Of a stretch of 64,000 nt of DNA, positions 56,949 to 64,000 are shown in pieces. The notes below the pieces were generated by a model. That model worked only from the letters and a program-made list of their open reading frames with translations, ran no database searches and was not told the DNA's origin. Positions within the stretch are counted from its first letter, which is position 1; each line of letters begins with the position of its first letter. Location: assembly GCA_963281255.1 (NCBI GenBank), contig OY725488.1, forward strand, positions 4,053,925 to 4,117,924, read 5' to 3'. The position numbers and the translations under genes are program-made. This DNA is from Aphrocallistes beatrix. Its lineage: Eukaryota; Porifera; Hexactinellida; Sceptrulophora; Aphrocallistidae.

Positions 56949-57629
56949 CAAGGCTGGATTCGGTTAACCGCCATCAATCACGGTTAACGGTTAAGAAAAT
57001 TTTGATCGGTTAGCCGATCTGTTTTATTTTCTGAAAATTTAGACTAATTTCATTGTTTTTCGATGGAGATTCATGAATATTACTTCTACAAGTAAAATTT
57101 TGGTTACTACAATATCACAATATTACTTTTATTACAATTTTTATAACCAAATAGTATATTTCGAGACCACTGAAGATTGTAAATTTTTCAAGATCAGGTT
57201 AAATATTAGTCGACAAATCCACATTTATATTATTTAATATTGAAATCGGTTAACCGGTTACAGGGTTTCATACAGAGGGGGGGTGGCCCTGGGATTTCCC
57301 CCCCCCAGCCAAAGTTTCCCCCCCCCCCAGGACAATAGGACAATTCACTTGGAGTGTCTTCATGTGGCCGCTTTTGTGAAATGAATCGCCTGATATCTAT
57401 ATATACAATACTTGTAGGTTTACTCAGATCTAAATCTAGAGATCTTAAAAATCTAAAGATATGTAGGTTAAATGACAAGAATGGTTGTAAATCGATATTT
57501 AAGCGTCAATGATTCAAAAAAAAATCCTCCTCCCCCCAGAAAAAAATCCTGTATGAAACCCTGGGTTAACCGCCCTGGAGGAAACAAAAATAACCGACCA
57601 CGAATATCGGTTAACCAACCCCAGCCCTG
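56949..57629. mobile_element. MITE with TTAACCG-rich ends, copy 2
   Basis: Starts CAAGGCTGGATTCGGTTAAC and ends in the inverse of CAGGGCTGGGGTTGGTTAAC. The direct repeat ATCAATA flanks it. It shares ends and internal blocks (GACTAATTTCATTGTTTTTC against its inverse) with 216-570, and is split by the 303-bp MITE at 57261. Confidence 0.7.
57261..57563. mobile_element. 303-bp MITE, 15-bp perfect TIRs, 5-bp duplication (copy 2)
   Basis: Both ends are CAGGGTTTCATACAG (perfect inverse). GGTTA is duplicated at 57256-57260 and 57564-57568. Next to the left end lies a G run followed by two C runs. It is inserted in the MITE at 56949-57629. Confidence 0.88.
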
Positions 57630-57970
57630 ATCAATATTTATTGTCAGCTATGTTTATCAAGGTCAAACCTAATCTCTTGTCTTCATTATGGTTGCTAAAT
57701 ATGATTTATCTTCTAAAATGTTAGATAAACTAGAGCAGCATTAATCTTTGTGGTTCTGAAGATTACTCTAATCTCAATCTAAATTGAAGAATATTCCCCA
57801 CCTCATACTGAGATTCATGATTTTATTTTTTTTAATTTTCAGAACCACTGAAAATAATTTTAAGAATGGTCTGCTGAAATCATTTAAAAATAATTTGATA
57901 TTTTCATTAAATGTGTCTAGATGTGATTTAGTTGTATTATATTTTGATTCAACAACACTGCAGATAATTT
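57630..57970 (+). other. Upstream region of formin with splice acceptor
   Basis: A strong acceptor, TTTTTTTTAATTTTCAG, ends at 57842. The sequence after it is open in a different frame from the formin and stops at 58011. In the formin frame a TAA lies at 57965-57967. The segment after 57843 is therefore best read as 5' untranslated sequence of the main exon, or part of an unresolved upstream exon structure. Confidence 0.45.
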
Positions 57971-60900
57971 ATGGTGAGCCTCAAATTAGAAACTTCCAGG
58001 TCTCGAAATGATCCTAAACCTCTCCCCATTAGTCAACGCATTTTGGGTTTTGAAAAAAAAAGTCCTAAACCCTCGTATCATACTACAGAGAATTTTATTC
58101 AATTAAATGATCCTACCCCTTCTGATTCCAAGATACCTTCAGTGAGTTTATTATTACGTCGTCAAAGAAATTCTAAACTTAATGGATATTGTCAAAATGA
58201 GCATTCTTCGTCTAAAAATGTAGTTAATTTCTCAAAGTTTGCTGATAATATTGAATCCACGATTCCTCATCAGGATTTTAATAGAAGTAATTCCGAAACA
58301 TTATTAAAAGAAACGGCATTCAAGTCATCAAATTTACCTGAAAACTATCCCGCATTGAAAGAATTGGGTAAAAGCGATTGTCAGAAAATAATTACCTCTG
58401 GTATTCCACATCCATACCGCAAAGCTGACCAGTTTAATGTTACAAAGAAACTTGTAATTTCAAAATCTGAAGCTTTAAAAAATTCACCTAGTGAGAATAC
58501 ACATCCTCGATCAATAAATTATCGAAAAGGCAGTAAATCTAATCTTGATTCAGCAGAAGTTAATGTAATTAATCCAGTTTCAAGTTTAAGTTCATCCTAC
58601 GGAATCTATAAACCTCCAATTAATCGTCCAACTAGATATCCTCGTCCATCGTATTCAAGAAATAATTCAAAAGATATACCTATTTATGATTCAAAAAATA
58701 TTCCTGTTGATTTGACTGCCTTGAAAAATGTTCCTGGGTCTAAAACTGAAATAGCGAGGTATGAAATCATTAAGTTAGATAAAGTCGAAAAAAATCAACT
58801 ATGCAATGGTAACAATGAAGCTCCCATTATTAATCAATCTTCTAAAATTTCTATTAATAATAAAAGATTATCCAGTCCCATTCAATTTTTAACTAATACT
58901 CGAGGCAAAGGGCGTAGAAACTTTGAACCTCAAAATATGAATTTTTCGGAGTTGTCCAGTTCCAGCGATGCTGCATGTTCAAATGACAGAAATCGATATA
59001 GTAATTCTGAAACTAACTTTATTCAGTCCAATACTTTGAAAGAATTTTCTCAAAAAGATTCTCTTTTGATCAATGGAAAGTCTCCATTAATTTCGAAACC
59101 ACAATGTGCTATTTCTGCTATCAAAGATGGAAAAAATGATGATGAATTTCGAGCAACTATATCAAATGCAACTTCCCCACCAATTAAAATCACATCTGAA
59201 TCTATTGTTGTGAAAAAACAAAGTAATAAAGATAAATATAATTCAACACAATTAAAGAGTATTGAGAAAGTAGAATTATGTGATGTCAAATATCCAATAT
59301 TAAATTCTCCACAATGTTATACTTCAGTGCATTCTTCAGAATCTCTTAAGCTGCACAAACGATCCACGCCGATTAATCTGCAACCCCGTTCCCGTCGTTC
59401 TTTGGATGATGTTTTGAGTTATTCTAGAGATATTGGTGATTTAGATTCAGATGAAAAATTAGTAAATAATCAAAGTAATTCAACTATTCCTCCTACTCTT
59501 GGGAAGATAAATCTAATAAATAGTCCACTGAATAGCAATATTCAAAAGGATAGCTTGCCCGATATTCCTGAATTTTACTGCGAAACAACTTCAAAATTAG
59601 GCAAATATTTTCAAAAAAATGAAGATGTGAATAATTTTGAATGTGTCAACGAGGGACCGATATCTTTAGCCCAACGTGATATTCAGGCCTGGATTGAAAA
59701 TATTATTGAAAATCAAGATAGTATTTCAGCTTCATATTTAATTTCCTCAAAAATCCTCGAAAAAACTTCGCATGCAATTGCTCAAAGGCATGCGCTGGAA
59801 CGTGAAGAAACGCAAAAATTTCTAATTGATAATAATCGGTATTTTTCTCAAATCCTAAAGGAAAATAATTCATTGCGTAGAAAATTTATGGTCAAGCAAA
59901 TTTGCAATGAACCAATTATTTCAGAAATATGTCAGTTCCATGTTATAAATAATGGGACCTTGTTAAATCCAAGGGAGACGAGATCGCAATCATTTCCTGA
60001 GCTTTCAAGTAATTTTTGGACTTCAAATTATCCTGAAACCGATCTTCACGCATCAGACCAGGGATGTTCAATAAAGAGAAATCGTCAGGATAAAGCGCAT
60101 ACCACTACCCAATTGAATGTTTTAAATCGAGATTACCAAGGGCATTCTACTCCTCATTCCACGGCATTTGTATGTCCATCTCCACCTCCAAATCTTCCGG
60201 AAGTTTCTTTAAAGTATCAAATTCCTGCCCCTCCTCTTGATATTCCTAATTGTCAGATGGACAAATCCGAAAGTAGCAGCACAACCGCTCCAAAATTTAT
60301 TGAAACTTGCAAAAGATCGAAATTCACTAAAAAAGCTAAAATGATGAAGCCACTTCATTGGAAACGTTTATTAATTCAAAACAGAAAGCATAAGTGTGAA
60401 ATTGTATGGAAAGGATTGCCGAAAGTAAAACTATTACAGAGTGAGATAGTCAATTTTGAAGAATTATTTGAAAATCACACATCTCGAAAACCTAACAGAT
60501 CAGGTGCAAAAGACGTGATTTTGGCTCTAAAACCTAAAGAAATTCTTTCACCAGATATTTCAAAGCAACTTGGAATTATTTTGAGAAAAATTGATAGTCT
60601 TCACATTAGTATGGCTGATATTGAAAATATGCTATATTCAGGAGATATAAAACAAACTAATCTCACGTCCTCACTTTTGGAGAGTCTGTCTAAGTTGGTT
60701 ACTGATGAGCATATTCAAGACATTTCAGATTTTGTTAAAAACAATCCCAAAGTTGAACTCACTAAAGAAAGTAAAACTGTTTTGTTCTTTAGTGATGTAC
60801 CTCATGTCAATTTGCGTTTGAGGCATATATTAAACATGCAAAATTTTGAGGAAGATATCCAAAACATCGATCGTAACTTAAATATAATAATTAACTGCTG

Positions 60901-61660
60901 TAAAATTTTTAGGGATAGTCACGAAATGCGAACATTATTAGCCATTATTCTCCTTCTTGGGAATCATATGAATCAAGCTTATGATTCATTTAAGGATGCT
61001 ACAGGATTTAGCCTTGAATTATTGCCTCGACTGAAAGAAACTAAATCGAAAGATAATTCTAGAACATTCCTTGAATTTGTTTCCTACATATATTTGCAAA
61101 AAATCGACCCTAACATTTTCAAAGGATCCCCTATCAAAATATTACCTTTTCCTGATACCGGAGATTTACTTGTTGCATCTACAACTACTTTACAAGAATT
61201 ACACGAATCCCTGAATATGTTGGGAAAACAAATTACGAAAATACGAGAAGATACAATGCATTTGATTTTTGAAGGAGATGATAATTCTAAATCAAAATTA
61301 TTTGTTGAACAAGTTGAAAATTTTTTTCAAATCGCTGAAAGGAAAATTACAGAAAAATCTGAGTTATGGAAAATTGGATTGAAATCTTTCCAAGAACTCA
61401 CATTTTATTTTTATGGGGAATTCAGGGATGTTTCTGATAATACTGATACGACACAGTTTTTTGGAATTTGGTCGGAATTTGCTACTACATTTAAAGAAGC
61501 AATTGTCAAAGAACACAAAAATATAACAATTTTGAGAAGGAATACTTCTATACAAGCGAATACAATAATTGCCCCTATTAGTCCGGCAGGTTTGAAATCG
61601 AAATTAAAGAATCGTAAAGGCAGAACCAAAACTTTTATTTTACAGACATCAGTTAATTAA
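57971..61660 (+). CDS. Formin, FH1-FH2 type (cappuccino/FMN-like)
   Basis: A 1229-codon uninterrupted frame encodes an actin-nucleating formin, which in other animals starts and elongates unbranched actin filaments. Residues 1-730 are a low-complexity, Ser/Asn/Lys-rich region without a recognisable GTPase-binding, DID or DAD domain. A short proline-rich FH1-like stretch (about 734-760, PSPPP and PAPPLDIP) would bind profilin. The FH2 domain starts at MMKPLHWKRL (about 791) and contains FEELFENHTS, the GNHMN motif (about 997) and FSLELLPRLKETKSKDNSR. It ends near 1175, followed by a short basic tail. The FH2 resembles the cappuccino/FMN group. The FH1 is shorter than is usual there. ATG 57971 follows an in-frame stop by two codons, so it is the first start of this exon; an upstream spliced start is possible. 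It is one of the few transposon-free stretches of the window. Confidence 0.9.
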   Translation: MVSLKLETSRSRNDPKPLPISQRILGFEKKSPKPSYHTTENFIQLNDPTPSDSKIPSVSLLLRRQRNSKLNGYCQNEHSSSKNVVNFSKFADNIESTIPHQDFNRSNSETLLKETAFKSSNLPENYPALKELGKSDCQKIITSGIPHPYRKADQFNVTKKLVISKSEALKNSPSENTHPRSINYRKGSKSNLDSAEVNVINPVSSLSSSYGIYKPPINRPTRYPRPSYSRNNSKDIPIYDSKNIPVDLTALKNVPGSKTEIARYEIIKLDKVEKNQLCNGNNEAPIINQSSKISINNKRLSSPIQFLTNTRGKGRRNFEPQNMNFSELSSSSDAACSNDRNRYSNSETNFIQSNTLKEFSQKDSLLINGKSPLISKPQCAISAIKDGKNDDEFRATISNATSPPIKITSESIVVKKQSNKDKYNSTQLKSIEKVELCDVKYPILNSPQCYTSVHSSESLKLHKRSTPINLQPRSRRSLDDVLSYSRDIGDLDSDEKLVNNQSNSTIPPTLGKINLINSPLNSNIQKDSLPDIPEFYCETTSKLGKYFQKNEDVNNFECVNEGPISLAQRDIQAWIENIIENQDSISASYLISSKILEKTSHAIAQRHALEREETQKFLIDNNRYFSQILKENNSLRRKFMVKQICNEPIISEICQFHVINNGTLLNPRETRSQSFPELSSNFWTSNYPETDLHASDQGCSIKRNRQDKAHTTTQLNVLNRDYQGHSTPHSTAFVCPSPPPNLPEVSLKYQIPAPPLDIPNCQMDKSESSSTTAPKFIETCKRSKFTKKAKMMKPLHWKRLLIQNRKHKCEIVWKGLPKVKLLQSEIVNFEELFENHTSRKPNRSGAKDVILALKPKEILSPDISKQLGIILRKIDSLHISMADIENMLYSGDIKQTNLTSSLLESLSKLVTDEHIQDISDFVKNNPKVELTKESKTVLFFSDVPHVNLRLRHILNMQNFEEDIQNIDRNLNIIINCCKIFRDSHEMRTLLAIILLLGNHMNQAYDSFKDATGFSLELLPRLKETKSKDNSRTFLEFVSYIYLQKIDPNIFKGSPIKILPFPDTGDLLVASTTTLQELHESLNMLGKQITKIREDTMHLIFEGDDNSKSKLFVEQVENFFQIAERKITEKSELWKIGLKSFQELTFYFYGEFRDVSDNTDTTQFFGIWSEFATTFKEAIVKEHKNITILRRNTSIQANTIIAPISPAGLKSKLKNRKGRTKTFILQTSVN

Positions 61661-62203
61661 TTAATGATATATATATAATTTATTTCGATCTGTAAATATA
61701 CTATATCCTACTTCAACATAAATTTTATTCTTATAAGCTCATTATTTTTATAGACTTTGGTTATGAATACATTTTTAACTTTATGGATATTTACTTTCAA
61801 TATTTTCATATTTAAATATTGACTTTCTTTTTGGCAATATCTTAATTTTGGATCTATATCTGTCTTTATTTATCAACTTTCCTACCAAAGGTATTCATGC
61901 ACACATATTATCGATACAAATAGTCATGCAGCGATACCATTATTTTGCCACTGCTGTTTTTGACCTCATCCCAGCGTTTATGTTGGGGTTGTGTATGCAA
62001 ATCTCATCAAATATTTTCATAGGCTTTTGGGGGTTTTTTTCCCTTTAATTGGTATGCGTCTGGTTAGCATGATATTGCTTTTTGAAACTGAAATTCTAGA
62101 GCACAGCATCAGAGAACAGCCATAAGTACAATCACTAGTTACTTTATTCCTTCTTTTATCATAATATCTATTGTTTTATTTGTTGTTTTTGGAGTCTTTA
62201 TTA
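61661..62203 (+). other. Formin 3' region; no further gene seen
   Basis: AT-rich sequence after the formin stop, presumably 3' untranslated sequence at first. The open frame at 61848-62048 has no motif and is likely chance. Confidence 0.45.
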
Positions 62204-62663
62204 CATACCCTGCCTGGCCAGAAGTAGTAGAACACCCATCATATTGCTTTGCATCATAAATCATACTAATTGGGTCTATCTATGGAGGCAAATTCGTTAA
62301 AACCACGATAGTTACTGAAAATCTAATATCAAATGCAAAGTCTAAACACTCGAATTATTCAGTCTAAAGGTTTTCTATATATCAATTATACTTAAAATGT
62401 AGTTAATATCACTTGAGCACCTTCATCCGCTTGTTCCAATAATATCTAATGTTTTTAGCAAGTGGCAAATGGCACAAGTTGAGGAAGGTGTTAGTAATTA
62501 CTTTTTAGAAAGGATTAATCTATAGGATGCTTCTAAATTGATTAGTTCGAGTGTGTAGATTTCGAAATTGATGTTAGATTTTAATGAACTTTAGCGGTTA
62601 TAATTGATTGCCCTCCATAAAACTTATGATTCGAAGCAATATGGTGTTCCAATACTTGCAGTG
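62204..62663. mobile_element. Tc1-type MITE, diverged
   Basis: Left end around CCTGCCTGGCCAGAAGTAGT and right end GGTGTTCCAATACTTGCAGTG with TA. The interior matches 24164-24634 (TGCTTTGCATCATAAAT, GTGGCAAATGGCACAAG). Some terminal bases are lost. Confidence 0.75.
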
Positions 62664-62995
62664 TACATAGATTTATTATAAAACATGTTTATCTGTGTGG
62701 GTGAATTTATAAGTAACAATGTTTTGGTGCCTAAATTTTTCCATTTTCCGTACATCAAAATGTACGAAAAAAGTTTCTACTGTAATCATATTTAACTAGT
62801 ACTAGATACAATTTAGCTACTAATACGTATTTACCTTAGTAGGATCCTGATTTTATTATCATTCACCTCACTCTCACTCAATTTTAAATATTTCAGCCCG
62901 TACTACATATATTGTCTCTAACGCACCATTTTAATTGATTTGTCGTGACATGTGGCGCAGGAATGCAATAGTTGAAATATTTAACTTAATAGAGG

Positions 62996-64000
62996 CATAG
63001 CCTACTGTATATAAGGCCTCAGAGTAACTTGACTAGGGATGCGGTAGAAGATGGTTGAACTAATACATGAGCTGCCTTAAATCATTGACAAAGCACAATA
63101 GAGCTTAGGAATGTATTACCAGCATATATAAATATGGTGTCAAAGTACCTATACCCGTTGTTAAAATTTAGATTTGTCACGATATGGTTGCGCAATAGGT
63201 TGGTAGGTGATTTTCAGAGGCAGTTTAGGGGCACTTCTAAGTGTTTTTGTCATAAAATTTTTCGCTTAGAACTGAGATGTGAATAGGTTAAAACGAAAAA
63301 TCAAGAATTTTTTCATGGAATGTTCCTACATTCCAGTGTTGCTATGGAAACGTGTTTTGGTCAGTTGGGGTTATATCTTGAAAACTAGAATAGCTCCACA
63401 TTCAAATGTAAAACCATTAGATAGCGAATATAACACTTCATATTAAGCGATAATATAATTTCGACCTCTAAATTCAATGGTTTATGAGATATTCAGCAAT
63501 GTATCATATTGGTCACATTTGGTAATTTGTCGAATATCTCGTAAACCATTGAATTTAGAGATCGAAATTATAATATCGCTTAATAGGAAGTAGTATATTC
63601 GCTATCAAATGGAATTATATTTGAATGTTTAGCTATCGTAGTTTTCAAGATATAACCCCAACTGACCAAAACACGTTTCCATAGCAACACTGGAATGTTG
63701 CAACATTCCATGAAAAATTCCAGATTTTTCGTATTAACCCATTCACATCTCAGTTCTAAGCGAAAAAATTATAATAAAAACACTTAGAAGTGCCCCTAAA
63801 CGGCCCCTGAAATTCACCAAATTTGTCACAAATTTAACCTATTGCGCAACCATATGGTGACTAATCAAATTTTAACAACGGATATGGGTACTTTGACACC
63901 ATATTTATATATGCTGGTAATACATTCCTAAGCTCTATTGTGCTTTGTCAATGATTTAAGGCAGCTCATGTATAAGTTCAACCATCTTCTACCGCATCCC
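62996..64000. mobile_element. Palindromic element P2, cut by window end
   Basis: It starts CATAGCCTACTGTATATAAG like P1 and is nearly identical to P1 through both arms. Its right terminus lies beyond the window. Arms meet near 63510. Confidence 0.9.

Noticed and set aside
57974-57999. Mini-intron at the formin start (GTGAGC donor, CCAG acceptor)
   Set aside because: Twenty-six bases is too short, and the joined frame does not continue into the formin frame.
61848-62048. Short hydrophobic frame after the formin
   Set aside because: AT-rich sequence often gives hydrophobic frames; there is no start context, motif or neighbour to support it.

Overview
This is an AT-rich animal nuclear window, almost certainly from an invertebrate. 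Two host loci are clear: the last coding exon of an animal-type 6-phosphofructokinase (26178-26530, with an intron acceptor) and a large cappuccino/FMN-type formin reading frame (57971-61660). The other host-like candidate is an orphan open stretch at 31765-32033. The rest is a dense, repeatedly nested graveyard of transposable elements: hAT, Tc1/mariner, pogo/Tigger, piggyBac, TTAA-target elements, Helitron-like elements, a Ty3/gypsy LTR retrotransposon, and several families of kilobase-long palindromes. I cannot name the species.

Layout. 1-8.9 kb: a mariner relic split by a MITE, a 3.2-kb hAT copy with an exact 8-bp target duplication, a THAP-domain piece, a gypsy integrase piece and a Tc1 relic. 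8.9-14.6 kb: a Ty3/gypsy element with gag, a damaged protease and the integrase tail; its 5' LTR is split by a 1.09-kb palindrome, and its deleted pol region holds a Tc1 relic, itself split by a hAT element that contains another palindrome. 14.6-25.4 kb: Helitron-like ends, about 152-bp tandem repeats, a mariner relic, two palindromes, a repeat-rich hAT MITE and a piggyBac relic. 26.2-26.5 kb: phosphofructokinase exon. 26.6-34.5 kb: a Helitron-like element, a palindrome split by a Tc1 element, a subterminal-repeat element, a chimeric Tc1 relic and a Tigger relic. 35-37.3 kb: an intact DD35E Tc1/mariner transposase inside an ATGT microsatellite. 37.5-57.6 kb: non-coding TTAA elements, hAT C-terminal relics, nested MITEs, and a foldback element carrying a degraded GCDTTS/CXC-type reading frame. 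58-61.7 kb: formin. 62-64 kb: a Tc1 MITE and a palindrome cut by the window edge.

The most interesting signal is the palindromes. One family (six copies, about 1.07 kb when complete, arms of about 520 bp) makes clean 7-bp target duplications in three independent insertions. A second group shares a recurring hairpin module, and one member flanks a protein-coding relic. Helitron-like elements insert between A and T without duplication and carry CRE and AP-1 core sites. Only the formin, the phosphofructokinase exon and the 36132-37115 transposase look like uninterrupted functional coding sequence. All coordinates, repeat matches and spacings were read by eye.
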